IMG/VR virus record: IMGVR_UViG_3300035388_000087
Coordinates: 1 to 44,912 of that record
Length of the DNA: 44,912 nucleotides
Strand: one strand, 5' to 3'
Origin: a virus
In this document: positions 16,307 through 23,713 of the stretch, piece by piece
How positions within the stretch are numbered: position 1 is the first letter of the stretch
Layout of the letters: each line of letters opens with the position of its first letter
Notes under the pieces: model-generated
What the model was told of the DNA's origin: nothing
The model's input: the letters and a program-made list of their open reading frames with translations, nothing else
The model's database searches: none
Program-made: the position numbers and the translations under genes

Positions 16307-16314
16307 TATATTTG
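16307..16314 (+). promoter_or_regulatory. -7 element upstream of the RHH gene
   Basis: TATATTTG on the plus strand, 30 nt before the RHH start codon at 16345, is a perfect -7 consensus. The -33 position has no clear TTTG, which could mean activation or weak basal activity. Confidence 0.5.
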
Positions 16315-16344
16315 CAATAGTAAAAACGCTAAAACATAGGTATA

Positions 16345-16500
16345 ATGGTAAAAGTAGGTTCGAGCCTTAAGTTGGAAAAAAACTTAATGGAAAAGATAAA
16401 AAAAGAATCGGATAAAGAGAATAGGTCGGTTAATAACTACATTGAGACTGTCTTACTCAAACATTTTGAAGATAAAGAAAACAAAAAAAGCGGGTCATAG
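16345..16500 (+). CDS. Ribbon-helix-helix (Arc/MetJ-type) small regulator
   Basis: A 51-aa plus-strand protein: a short beta strand (VKVGSSLKLEKNL), then helix MEKIKKESDKENRSVNNY and helix IETVLLKHF, the ribbon-helix-helix pattern of Arc/MetJ-type dimeric DNA-binding proteins, with a basic tail. It reads against the late operon and diverges from the KilA-N gene. The final codons form half of the terminator stem at 16481-16515. Likely a repressor acting in the intergenic region or an antitoxin-like regulator; no adjacent toxin on its strand. Confidence 0.8.
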   Translation: MVKVGSSLKLEKNLMEKIKKESDKENRSVNNYIETVLLKHFEDKENKKSGS

Positions 16501-16515
16501 CCCGCTTTTTTTTGT
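16481..16515. terminator. Bidirectional terminator
   Basis: A near-perfect inverted repeat: ACAAAAAAAGCGGG (16481-16494), loop tcatag, then CCCGCTTTTTTTTGT (16501-16515). GC-rich stem tips with A and T runs on both sides let it stop the plus-strand RHH transcript and the minus-strand lipoprotein transcript. Confidence 0.85.
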
Positions 16516-16527
16516 CAATAAAAACTA

Positions 16528-17013
16528 TTATTTTCTTTTAATGGCAAAACCAGAAATACTAACTCCGATAACTGTATGAGGGTTTTTTACCCCAGTGTGT
16601 TCTCTAAAAATAAACTCTCTTTTTAAATTCATAAGGGCATCAGCGCCATCATCAATACAAATATTTACTAAACTATCAAGAGCCATTTGCACATCAACAT
16701 CTTGGTCAATCCATTTGTAAATATCGTAAAATTGTGGACCCCCACTCGTTGAGCCTGCTATATGATTTTCGTTAATTTGTCTTCCAGTTTTCCTGTAACT
16801 TGAGGCTGGAATAAGTTCGTATGTTAGTAAACCAATACTCTCATAATTACCGAGATATTTTTCAGGTGTAACCAAAAAACCCTTATTGGTGTATTTTCTG
16901 AAATCAACTCCAGTTAAATTCTCTTCGCCTGGATAGAATGACATTTCAGCCAATTCAACACATCCAGTAAATAAAAATACAGTCGTAACTGCTAATAAAA
17001 TTAGTTTTTTCAT
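16528..17013 (-). CDS. Phage-encoded lipoprotein
   Basis: About 161 aa, starting at MKKLILLAVTTVFLFTGC, a classical lipoprotein signal with lipobox FTGC (Cys18). The mature part is alpha/beta with GVDFRKYTNKGFLV, a Ser/Thr-rich region (ENHIAGSTSGGPQFY) and a conserved-looking core with DALMNLKREF. The earlier in-frame Met adds an unlikely hydrophobic segment. Located in the cargo island and ended by a bidirectional terminator. Phage lipoproteins often act in superinfection exclusion or lysogenic conversion; that is inference. Family not recognised. Confidence 0.75.
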   Translation of the reverse strand: MKKLILLAVTTVFLFTGCVELAEMSFYPGEENLTGVDFRKYTNKGFLVTPEKYLGNYESIGLLTYELIPASSYRKTGRQINENHIAGSTSGGPQFYDIYKWIDQDVDVQMALDSLVNICIDDGADALMNLKREFIFREHTGVKNPHTVIGVSISGFAIKRK

Positions 17014-17165
17014 GTATAAAAATATTAAGGTTAAAAATAAAATCAATTAAAAACAAAATAGCCATAACTACTCCAATAAATAAAGCAATTTTAATTTGTG
17101 TTTTAAAATTGTAAATTGGCATTCCTGGCATAAGGCTGTAAAGTTAGGTAATTCTTTAAAACAAA

Positions 17166-17191
17166 AAAACCCCACAATTATGTGAGGTTTT
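17166..17191. terminator. Terminator after the 180-aa membrane protein gene
   Basis: Stem AAAACCCCACA (17166-17176) with TGTGAGGTTTT (17181-17191), one mismatch, 4-nt loop. On the minus strand it ends in GGGGTTTTTTTG. The rest of 17014-17317 holds only an 11-codon frame (17222-17257) and no convincing gene. Confidence 0.75.
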
Positions 17192-17301
17192 AGTTAAGAG
17201 TTTTACTTAATAATGTTTTGATTAATCTGGCCATGTTTCTTGATCTCGTTTTCTCATGTCTATTATAGTTTGATTAATGTTTTTACCTTTCTAATATGCG
17301 G

Positions 17302-17332
17302 CAAATATATATAAATTTTATTCATCAACAAT
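17302..17332 (-). promoter_or_regulatory. Possible promoter inside the 3' end of the 180-aa gene
   Basis: Minus-strand TATATTTG (17309-17302) with ATTG 19 bp upstream (17332-17329). The block shares GCAAATATATATAAA (plus strand) with 15643-15657. Confidence 0.35.
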
Positions 17333-17860
17333 TTCTGTACTATTTCCAAACTTAAATTCACCCTTCTTTATACTTGATTTATGAGTATATGGTTCTGTCT
17401 TAATTTTTGAGAAACTACTTAATCCATGTTTTGCTTTAAAAGTAAATTCAATAAAATGCCCATCTTCACAAAACATATTTTTTAAATCTTCTTTTGTAGA
17501 ATAAAGTATAGCATAACCTGCATGATAATCCTTATTCCATGGTAATTTAGGCTTACCTGGAATAGATAGTCTTTCATAATTAGTTAATTTAATTGGTGTG
17601 TTTTTAGTGTTTGTACCTCCAGGTGCCTGATAAGTAGATTTATGTATTAATTCAACTTTAACATCATATAATCTGTATGTTGAAAGGTTAACTATTTTAA
17701 TAATATATCTTGTGCCATCAAATGCAATATTTTTTGATATTTTAACATCTGGTCGAACAAAAAATAATAATGTCAAAAAAATACTAGATGACATTAGACT
17801 TACAAAAAGACTTTGTAAGAGCATCGGTATAAAGATGTAGGACAATAGGATAAAGGTCAT
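17318..17860 (-). CDS. Membrane-anchored protein, cargo candidate
   Basis: A 180-aa protein: two hydrophobic N-terminal segments (ILLSYIFIPMLLQSLFVSLM and SIFLTLLFFV), then a soluble beta-rich domain (KNIAFDGTRYIIKIVNLSTY, RLYDVKVELIHKS) ending GEFKFGNSTEIVDE. The soluble part resembles a cytoplasmic or periplasmic beta-sandwich tethered to the inner membrane. It stands between the connector operon and the lipoprotein gene and is ended by the terminator at 17166. Possibly superinfection exclusion or defence; no family recognised. Confidence 0.65.
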   Translation of the reverse strand: MTFILLSYIFIPMLLQSLFVSLMSSSIFLTLLFFVRPDVKISKNIAFDGTRYIIKIVNLSTYRLYDVKVELIHKSTYQAPGGTNTKNTPIKLTNYERLSIPGKPKLPWNKDYHAGYAILYSTKEDLKNMFCEDGHFIEFTFKAKHGLSSFSKIKTEPYTHKSSIKKGEFKFGNSTEIVDE

Positions 17861-17913
17861 TACTTGGTAATTAATTGGTTTATTCTGCTAATATACAATA
17901 TTTTTATATTATC

Positions 17914-18366
17914 CTAACTACCAAACTTAAAACTCAAACTCCAGCCATCGTGCCCCAAATAATTAAACTCAGGATCCTGGTTAAAACTCTTTACATCTAA
18001 ATCCTTCATTATTTGGTGGCCGGTAGCATCGCAGTCGGTTTTATCGGCTTCCATATTGTCGCGCACCTCTTGCATTGCATCTTGCATAAGCTGCATATTA
18101 TCTTCGTATGCTTCTTCCGATCGGTCGTTGGAAGAAACCTTTTTCAAAATAAAAATAATTCCCAAATTATTATCGCCGGTATTATCTTCATCTTTACTAT
18201 TTGCCGATGCCGATGGCACAGTGCTAACCAATATCGGATAACTTCCGATATTGGATACTACGCTTTTAAGTTGTGCCTCGTTAGCAACCATTACAGCCAA
18301 CTTGAGTGCGGCCACCCGCATCACCATATTTTTCCAGTATTCTTTATATGCCTTAATGCCTACCAT
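17914..18366 (-). CDS. Head-tail connection / tail completion candidate
   Basis: A 150-aa protein with an N-terminal helix (YWKNMVMRVAALKLAVMVA), an alpha/beta centre (NLGIIFILKKVSSND), a long acidic helix (EDNMQLMQDAMQEVRDNME) and a C-terminal strand pair (DGWSLSFKFGS). Its ATG overlaps the previous stop by one base. Length, fold pattern and place after portal, DUF6712 and the 451-aa gene fit a tail terminator or neck protein; this is inference. Confidence 0.6.
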   Translation of the reverse strand: MVGIKAYKEYWKNMVMRVAALKLAVMVANEAQLKSVVSNIGSYPILVSTVPSASANSKDEDNTGDNNLGIIFILKKVSSNDRSEEAYEDNMQLMQDAMQEVRDNMEADKTDCDATGHQIMKDLDVKSFNQDPEFNYLGHDGWSLSFKFGS

Positions 18367-19721
18367 TACTTCGTGTTTTCAAGATTATTCAAATACTCAA
18401 CTCTTTGTTTGAGCAACAAAACAATTACATCGTATAAATTTTGCTTGTATACGCTTTTCAAGGGCCCAAATATTCCGGTACCTGCAATGCTAAGTGCCAC
18501 GCCTGCCAGTCCGGTATCGGCTTTGTATTTTTGTGGCTTTTCCATTTGCTTTTCCTTTAGGGTTGTTTCGTAAAGCAATTTAAAATCAAGTTCGTTACCA
18601 TCAACATTTGCACTGCCGGTGCGCAAAAACTCTTCGCAGGCCATATAAAACAAATGAATGGCAAAACGTTGGGCAATTGGCAGTTTTGCAATTTTGCGGG
18701 CACGTTTGTAGGCTTTGGCTGGTTTATAACTTACTTTCTTTTTCCAAATGCCAAATGGCAGTTTATGCGGACGATAAAGTATGGCAATAACCATATTCAA
18801 GTCGGCTTCGTCTTGAGTTTCTAAATATGACCGGTACCACGAATTTGCATCTTTATATTCGTGCAGACTAATATCGGTAAGTGCAGCTTCAGGACCATAA
18901 AGTTTGCGGCCAAAGCCCAGGCTAAGTTCAGGAACAAAGTTTTTTGTAAATCCGGTATTAAAACTGAGTTTACCTTCTTTTAAAACAAAGAAATAATCGA
19001 GCAATTCGGTAAGGCCATTAAGGTTTTCGCCTACCTTTTCTTTTCCTTCTTCCTTAAGTTTATTGTAATCTTTTGGACTGTATTTTACTCCCAAATATTT
19101 TAAAGCCATGGCGGTTTTCAAATCGTAAACTTCCAAATCACCTTCAAATACCTTATGCAGCATGCCTGCAAAAAACTGGAAATCATCATTGCTCATTTCA
19201 GCAATACTTTCGGGAATTTCTTTTGTGAAATTTATTTCAGGAATTTCTATTTGATACATATTTCTAAGATTTGAATTTATTGAATCGGCAATATAATCGG
19301 GGGAGTTAGTTCTGTTTAAATAGGAATAAGCAGTTTTTATTGGCATATTAACGCCATATTCATCTTTTAGAACTTGTACCAGACATTTTGCCCATTCAGA
19401 ATCTTTATGCCACTCAATATGCTTATTAATAGCATTTTCGAGAGCATCAATTTTGTATTCAACTTGTTTTTTATTGTTGTTACCAACATGATGGCAGAAG
19501 ATTCTCCACTTTTCATCTAATCGGTACATTAAACCGTAGGTTTCACCGGAAATAATAACAAAACCTTTTACCACTTCTGATTCTTTTGCCTCAAATTCAA
19601 TAAACTCAAACAAAAGTTTATTAAACATATTTGTAGCCTGCTGTTTTTCACGTCGCAGTCGGCGTGGTTCTTTTACTTCTTGTTTTTCGATTTTTGGTGT
19701 AATAGTTTTAGTTTCATCCAT
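18366..19721 (-). CDS. Phage structural-region protein, unknown
   Basis: A 451-aa protein, start at MDETKTITPK, 4 bp after DUF6712; a GUG/AUG further upstream would overlap that gene. The N-terminus is charged and helical (RRLRREKQQATNMFNKLLFE), the middle has ENAINKHIEWHKDSEWAK, and the C-terminal half has the helical block SWYRSYLETQDEADLNMVIA, Lys/Arg-rich KAYKRARKIAKLPIAQR and a hydrophobic Gly-rich stretch (LAGVALSIAGTGIFGP). Similar proteins follow DUF6712 in Bacteroidota phages as I recall. No catalytic motif seen. Role in head-tail joining or tail chaperoning is conjecture. Confidence 0.65.
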   Translation of the reverse strand: MDETKTITPKIEKQEVKEPRRLRREKQQATNMFNKLLFEFIEFEAKESEVVKGFVIISGETYGLMYRLDEKWRIFCHHVGNNNKKQVEYKIDALENAINKHIEWHKDSEWAKCLVQVLKDEYGVNMPIKTAYSYLNRTNSPDYIADSINSNLRNMYQIEIPEINFTKEIPESIAEMSNDDFQFFAGMLHKVFEGDLEVYDLKTAMALKYLGVKYSPKDYNKLKEEGKEKVGENLNGLTELLDYFFVLKEGKLSFNTGFTKNFVPELSLGFGRKLYGPEAALTDISLHEYKDANSWYRSYLETQDEADLNMVIAILYRPHKLPFGIWKKKVSYKPAKAYKRARKIAKLPIAQRFAIHLFYMACEEFLRTGSANVDGNELDFKLLYETTLKEKQMEKPQKYKADTGLAGVALSIAGTGIFGPLKSVYKQNLYDVIVLLLKQRVEYLNNLENTK

Positions 19722-19725
19722 AATA

Positions 19726-20712
19726 TTATAGTCTAAAAATTGGTTTGTCGGCATCAAGATGGGCATTAGGCTTTACCGGAACATACTCTTCGTTTATTGC
19801 TTCAGCATCGAGTTTGGAAATTTTCTTTTGCAAATTCTGAAGTTCAAATTCAGCATCGGAATAAAGCATATTGGCAATACTATTTACCAATTGCGTAGGT
19901 GCAGAATTCTTTGCATCTTTTGTGTGTCGATCGCTTGTATAATCTTGGAAAATTCCGTTTGGAAGTAAGCGAACACTCAAGCGTTTTACTGCCAGATTTA
20001 AAGCAAAAAACACCAATGGCACTCTAATTAACTGAAGAAGATCTTCTTCGTCGGTATAATCGCCACTAAGCAAAGCGGCTTTTATGTCATCGTAGCGGGT
20101 TTTTCCAAGTACTGGCAATAGATGTTTTCGCTCAACTTCCTTTATAAAAGGAATAATTTTAATGAAAAACCTACGAGAATTGTCGATTGGGAAAATATCG
20201 TTAAAGGTTTTGGTATTATTAATAAAAAGGCTTCTGGCAATTTTTTGCGAAGAAGAATCTTTCCATTCAGTAATATCTGTAGAATTTTTTTCCAAAAATG
20301 CAATAAGCCTATCCATTGTTTTGTGAGCCTTATTAAGCATCGCATTATCATCGCGGCTAATCATCCATTCCCAGGGAAGTTTTTCGTTTGCATTGTCAAT
20401 TTTAACCTTTCTGCCATCTTCGCCATGCCCAATGTCGGTATGAGCCGCAAATTTTCCACTTGCATAATAGGCAACTGGCAATTGAATATGCTGTACCAAT
20501 TTATCATTCAAAGCATCGCCATCAGGATCGTAATCATTCGATTTATAATAAGCCAGCGCCCTATCGTAAACAGCCTGACCAATCAACTCAATTACATCTT
20601 CCTCCACCAACATTACATCGGTTTTAATATTAGCGAAGGTGTTCGAGGCATACAAAAAGCCCAATAATGCTTTTAGTTCCTGCTGTCCGTTGTCGTTTTT
20701 GTTGAATAACAT
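19726..20712 (-). CDS. DUF6712 family protein (head-tail connector region)
   Basis: A 328-aa protein of two similar alpha-helical halves: the N-terminal half centres on LVEEDVIELIGQAVYDRALAYY and LVQHIQLPVAYYASGKFAAH, the C-terminal half on KEVERKHLLPVLGKTRYDDI and LLQLIRVPLVFFALNLAVKR. This duplicated arrangement (helix, long helix, LPVAYYA-type motif) matches the DUF6712 family, found next to portal genes in Bacteroidota phages. The gene follows the portal by 1 bp. Adaptor or connector function is inferred from context. Confidence 0.75.
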   Translation of the reverse strand: MLFNKNDNGQQELKALLGFLYASNTFANIKTDVMLVEEDVIELIGQAVYDRALAYYKSNDYDPDGDALNDKLVQHIQLPVAYYASGKFAAHTDIGHGEDGRKVKIDNANEKLPWEWMISRDDNAMLNKAHKTMDRLIAFLEKNSTDITEWKDSSSQKIARSLFINNTKTFNDIFPIDNSRRFFIKIIPFIKEVERKHLLPVLGKTRYDDIKAALLSGDYTDEEDLLQLIRVPLVFFALNLAVKRLSVRLLPNGIFQDYTSDRHTKDAKNSAPTQLVNSIANMLYSDAEFELQNLQKKISKLDAEAINEEYVPVKPNAHLDADKPIFRL

Positions 20713-20713
20713 A

Positions 20714-22057
20714 TTATTTGTTTTTTGTTCTGTCTTCAGGATTTGTGCTTTCCTCGGTCATTACATTGTCATGATAAAAGCCTATTCTAGTATCAGTATT
20801 TGGGAAATTAACAGCCAAAGCGTAGTTCATGTCTTTGCAAACTATGCTTTCAGGAATATCTACTCCGGTACTTAGGTATAATTTAAAGGCATACAATTGT
20901 TCGCTGCCTGAAGGGAGATTTCCATCGGCACTCATATTGCTTAATGCAGGATGTAAACCTACACCGGCAGTAATTTCAAAATCGGCACGTTTTGCAATTT
21001 CCAACTGAGCAGAAATAAAGTTTTTTACTTTCTGATCGATTGGAGTAACCTTCCAGCCTACATATTCGCTGCCTTCAGAATCCCAAATAGTTTCGCTTGT
21101 AATCATTTTACCTGCTTTTTCTATTCCTATCAATCCTTCAGCAAAAACTAAAAATGTTTCATCCTTTAAATCCTCCAGCATCGAATCTTTGTATTCAATT
21201 CCCTGCAATTCGCAGTTCTTTTTCAATTGCTCTTCCTTTGCAGTCCAGTATAATGCCGGGGTTTCAATATGATATCGTACCGAAGCTGCATTTGCATTAA
21301 AATTCATAAGCAAAACAGGCAATGAGGATCCTAATTTAATCCAGTTGAAAAGTGGAAAAAGCGATGGACGCGAATAATCATTCTCCAATGCAAAACCATA
21401 AAGGTTTGAATATCGCATGCTAACAGGTTTAGCAAATGGATCTCGATGGTTGAATATTGGATATTGACGTAAATCGGCTTTCCATGGCTGATTAAAATCA
21501 CCGGTATAAATACTATTTATTTTATTATTGCTGTCGGGCCATGCCAATCTCGATCGAGTACTGCTAACATGTTCAAGTTTGGCAATTTTAGAAGGTTGTC
21601 CTACTCGTGAGCCACGATTTAGGAAGTATTTCGTAAAATGGCCATTCATATGCCTGAACTCAATTGTCGATTTCAGAAGATAATCTTCATAATCCCATGT
21701 TTTCAGCCATTCTTTAATGTCCGGATCTGTTACCCATTTTTTTACTCTTTTACCATCTTCAATCGAAATTGAATACAATTCGGGACCTTGACCCCATAAT
21801 AATTGGGCTTGTTTGTTTAGTAGTTCTGGAGTAATATGGTTTTCGTCAAGAATTTGGCGAAGTTCGTTTGGTAAATTGTTTTGTTCGCCATAAGGCACAA
21901 TCTCATGACCTTGAATAACCATTGGAGTACTGCCAGCACCTGTAAAATATGGTTGTACGCCCGAAAATGGAGTTCTATCGGCTGCTGATATTTCGGCAGT
22001 AAACACACCTACATCGGTGTCGATGGCACGCAACGAGCCTTGTCTATATATTCTCAT
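20714..22057 (-). CDS. Portal protein
   Basis: A 447-aa protein of the Bacteroidota phage portal type. Visible hallmarks are the N-terminal wing (EIVPYGEQNNLPNELRQIL), a NKQAQLLWGQGPELY motif near residue 120, the stem/clip region around SLFPLFNWIKLGSSLPVLLM and a C-terminal segment with ITAGVGLHPALSN and AFKLYLSTGVDIPE. The portal forms the dodecameric DNA channel at one capsid vertex. It overlaps the 104-aa gene by 14 bp and precedes DUF6712 by 1 bp. Assigned by neighbourhood and sequence feel; no search was run. Confidence 0.8.
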   Translation of the reverse strand: MRIYRQGSLRAIDTDVGVFTAEISAADRTPFSGVQPYFTGAGSTPMVIQGHEIVPYGEQNNLPNELRQILDENHITPELLNKQAQLLWGQGPELYSISIEDGKRVKKWVTDPDIKEWLKTWDYEDYLLKSTIEFRHMNGHFTKYFLNRGSRVGQPSKIAKLEHVSSTRSRLAWPDSNNKINSIYTGDFNQPWKADLRQYPIFNHRDPFAKPVSMRYSNLYGFALENDYSRPSLFPLFNWIKLGSSLPVLLMNFNANAASVRYHIETPALYWTAKEEQLKKNCELQGIEYKDSMLEDLKDETFLVFAEGLIGIEKAGKMITSETIWDSEGSEYVGWKVTPIDQKVKNFISAQLEIAKRADFEITAGVGLHPALSNMSADGNLPSGSEQLYAFKLYLSTGVDIPESIVCKDMNYALAVNFPNTDTRIGFYHDNVMTEESTNPEDRTKNK

Positions 22058-22358
22058 AAAATACTTGTTTTGGAGTTACTGGGATCCCATTAAAAGAAAC
22101 AATCAGAATTTGCCAACAATTACGTTGGTTTTTATCCTGGTTAACAGCATTTAAATCTTGGTAAAAAAGTTTATGGTCGGCATTGTCGAGTTTGTCGGCA
22201 CGAGCCGCAGGGCGCAGCAATGCTTTATCCACCCGTCTTATGCCCGATTTTATCTTACGATCGCGGTCATAAGTATAGTGCTCAAAACTAAATGGAATAT
22301 TCTGAGCAGTAAGTTTTCGCATTTCTGCAATTGCAGAAAATAAATTGATTTCTTGCAT
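22044..22358 (-). CDS. Conserved pre-portal protein
   Basis: A 104-aa protein starting MQEINLFSAIAEMRKLTAQN and containing IPFSFEHYTYDRDRK and a CWQILIVSFNGIPVTPKQVF end. First gene of the portal transcription unit behind promoter P22, with 4 nt between -7 and ATG. I recall similar small proteins before portals in Bacteroidota phages; function unknown, possibly a head-assembly accessory. Confidence 0.7.
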   Translation of the reverse strand: MQEINLFSAIAEMRKLTAQNIPFSFEHYTYDRDRKIKSGIRRVDKALLRPAARADKLDNADHKLFYQDLNAVNQDKNQRNCWQILIVSFNGIPVTPKQVFYENI

Positions 22359-22378
22359 GAAGCAAAGATGCTTCGTGC
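22355..22378. repeat. Imperfect palindrome over -7 element and start codon
   Basis: GCATGAAGC (22355-22363), 6-base centre, GCTTCGTGC (22370-22378), one mismatch. It covers the ATG at 22358 and the -7 element of P22. Its arms use the same GAAGC/GCTTC units as the palindrome at 10008-10029, in the opposite order. Confidence 0.55.
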
Positions 22379-22397
22379 TGGATTATTTGCAAAGGAC
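22363..22397 (-). promoter_or_regulatory. Late promoter P22 (GTCCTTT-N20-CATCTTTG)
   Basis: Minus-strand GTCCTTT (22397-22391), exactly 20 bp, then CATCTTTG (22370-22363), 4 nt before ATG 22358. It follows the terminator at 22416-22449 and drives the pre-portal, portal and connector genes. Confidence 0.75.
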
Positions 22398-22415
22398 AGT
22401 TTTTTATGTCCGAAC

Positions 22416-22449
22416 AAAAAAAGGTTTAGGACCCTTCAAGTCCTAAACC
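22416..22449 (-). terminator. Intrinsic terminator ending the SymE cassette
   Basis: Perfect 10-bp stem GGTTTAGGAC/GTCCTAAACC (22423-22432 with 22440-22449), 7-nt loop, then seven T on the minus strand (opposite 22422-22416). The stem includes the stop codon of the 47-aa gene. Confidence 0.9.
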
Positions 22450-22569
22450 GTAATTATTAAGAAATTCGTTTAATTCAAATTGGAATTTCTCGGGGTTATC
22501 AGCGGCTAAATACTTTGCATAGCCATCGTAATAGATCCCGTTGGTAAATTCTACAAATGCCTCAATCAT
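22426..22569 (-). CDS. 47-aa partner of the SymE-like protein
   Basis: A small acidic protein, MIEAFVEFTNGIYYDGYAKY then LAADNPEKFQFELNEFLNNY and a short GLGLEGS tail. Its ATG overlaps the SymE-like stop (ATGA) and has a full AAAGGAGG Shine-Dalgarno 6 nt upstream, rare in Bacteroidota. Its stop lies inside the terminator stem. Its small size, acidity and coupling to a SymE-like gene suggest an antitoxin or modulator, but no family is recognised. Confidence 0.65.
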   Translation of the reverse strand: MIEAFVEFTNGIYYDGYAKYLAADNPEKFQFELNEFLNNYGLGLEGS

Positions 22570-22751
22570 GGCTCCCTCCTTTCAATAATTAATTGGTTAT
22601 TAGAAGTAATAATATTTACTTCATCACCTGGATTAAATCCCAATTCACGGAGCCATTTACCTTTTAATATTAAAGACGAATACTCTTTCATGGGCTTTGA
22701 AAAAGTGGAAGGTATAATCTGTGATTTTATTTTTGCTGTTCGAGTGTTCAT
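22566..22751 (-). CDS. SymE/AbrB-like small protein
   Basis: A 61-aa protein whose C-terminal half, LILKGKWLRELGFNPGDEV then NIITSNNQLIIER, matches the SymE toxin / AbrB swapped-hairpin pattern (GKWL..GF..G..V). SymE-type proteins are RNA-acting toxins in Enterobacteria, while AbrB-fold proteins bind DNA, and the sequence does not settle which this is. It is overlapped by ATGA on both sides, and an AAAGGAGG Shine-Dalgarno precedes its ATG. Cargo cassette between terminase and portal. Confidence 0.75.
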   Translation of the reverse strand: MNTRTAKIKSQIIPSTFSKPMKEYSSLILKGKWLRELGFNPGDEVNIITSNNQLIIERREP

Positions 22752-23026
22752 TTTATCCTCCTTTCAATTAAAAAAGTGAATATTGTTTCTAAAATGTCAC
22801 CATGGCGTAAATAGGGAATAACAGATCCTTTTTGTTGTTGCTTAAATTTTCCTGTATTGTGTAAATTAAGCACTAGATAATAGAAGAAGTCCGGAACAAC
22901 AAATCTTTCGTTTACACAAATACCGGCTGAGTTCGGTATTTGTTTGCGTAGTGGCCTCCCGGCATTTTCTCCTTTTAGTTGAATAAAGAAATGTGCCTTT
23001 TCGGCATCAGAAGTGAAATAGAACAT
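22748..23026 (-). CDS. DUF6943-like protein
   Basis: A 92-aa protein from the ATG at 23026 (MFYFTSDAEKAHFF); a TTG at 23092 would add 22 residues. Motifs NAGRPL, a central PNSAG stretch and GSVIPYLRHGDI resemble DUF6943 proteins of Bacteroidota mobile elements (the GKPL and GSVIPF-R motifs). It is the first gene of the cassette, and its last codons contain the Shine-Dalgarno for the SymE-like gene (ERRIK then TGA over ATG). The upstream leader can fold (ATGCC with GGCAT at about 23029-23055). Function of DUF6943 is unknown to me. Confidence 0.65.
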   Translation of the reverse strand: MFYFTSDAEKAHFFIQLKGENAGRPLRKQIPNSAGICVNERFVVPDFFYYLVLNLHNTGKFKQQQKGSVIPYLRHGDILETIFTFLIERRIK

Positions 23027-23243
23027 TTTGATAATGCCCCTGCCCTGGGGACTTGTGTAGGCATCTGGCTCGCCAGTTAATAATGCTGGCAAACACAGAT
23101 AAGGAGAAACTTATGTCAAGGGCGGCAGCTTCATAAGGAGGCCGCTTGTACACCCTTTACATTGTTGAGCCGTTCTGTAACTTTGTATTATTAAGTGGTG
23201 AGTAGTAGTAGTGCGTAAGGTTTGTTTCTTTATAAAAAGAAAA

Positions 23244-23337
23244 GCCCTGTGGCTAAAACATTTGAAGTATCGAAACTTTTAAAAAGTGTTGATTGCCCTG
23301 CGGCAAAAGCATTTACAGTATTGAAACTTTTCTAAAG
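23244..23337. repeat. Two diverged 43-bp direct repeats, 51-bp period
   Basis: Copies at 23244-23286 and 23295-23337 share GCCCTGnGGCnAAAnCATTT and AGTATnGAAACTTTT, differing at several positions. They lie in the 690-bp stretch 23027-23713 upstream of the cassette, where I find no convincing gene. The stretch may hold the cassette's promoter or remnants of an insertion. Confidence 0.6.
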
Positions 23338-23448
23338 GTTTAATCGGCACAAGTTTTTTAGCAAAAACATCAACTTTCAGCAAAAAACATACAAGATTTA
23401 GCACTTTGCCCAAAGTCTAAAAAATCTAAATGGCTGTTTTTTACCATT

Positions 23449-23676
23449 TTAACCTTTTGTCTCATTTTTGGAAAAATGAGTTTCACACAAAGTAGACCGA
23501 CCCGCTCTACCCTGTATATGCCTTTGCAGATTTCTTTTTTGCATTGGATATATGAGAACCCGCGCCCAGTAGTACGAGCAGCGTTTTTTCCAACCAGTGT
23601 GTGTGTTCGTAGAACTTACATACTGTATCAATAAGTTTATAGACAAAGGGTTCATGTTTTGCTTTTCGCAAGGCAT
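23449..23676 (-). CDS. Weak reading frame, 75 aa
   Basis: ATG-started frame rich in Arg, Cys, Trp and Tyr, with no recognisable domain, no RBS and no coupling to neighbours, in a region otherwise without genes. The composition is atypical of this phage's proteins. Could be spurious; listed as the only candidate gene in 23093-23713. Confidence 0.25.
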   Translation of the reverse strand: MPCEKQNMNPLSINLLIQYVSSTNTHTGWKKRCSYYWARVLIYPMQKRNLQRHIQGRAGRSTLCETHFSKNETKG

Positions 23677-23713
23677 GAACTGTTTGGCTATTCCTATTAA
23701 ACTAATGTGGTGT

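Noticed and set aside
18013-18573. 186-aa plus-strand frame over the 150-aa and 451-aa genes
   Set aside because: Antisense shadow with Cys/His/Ser-rich composition unlike neighbours.
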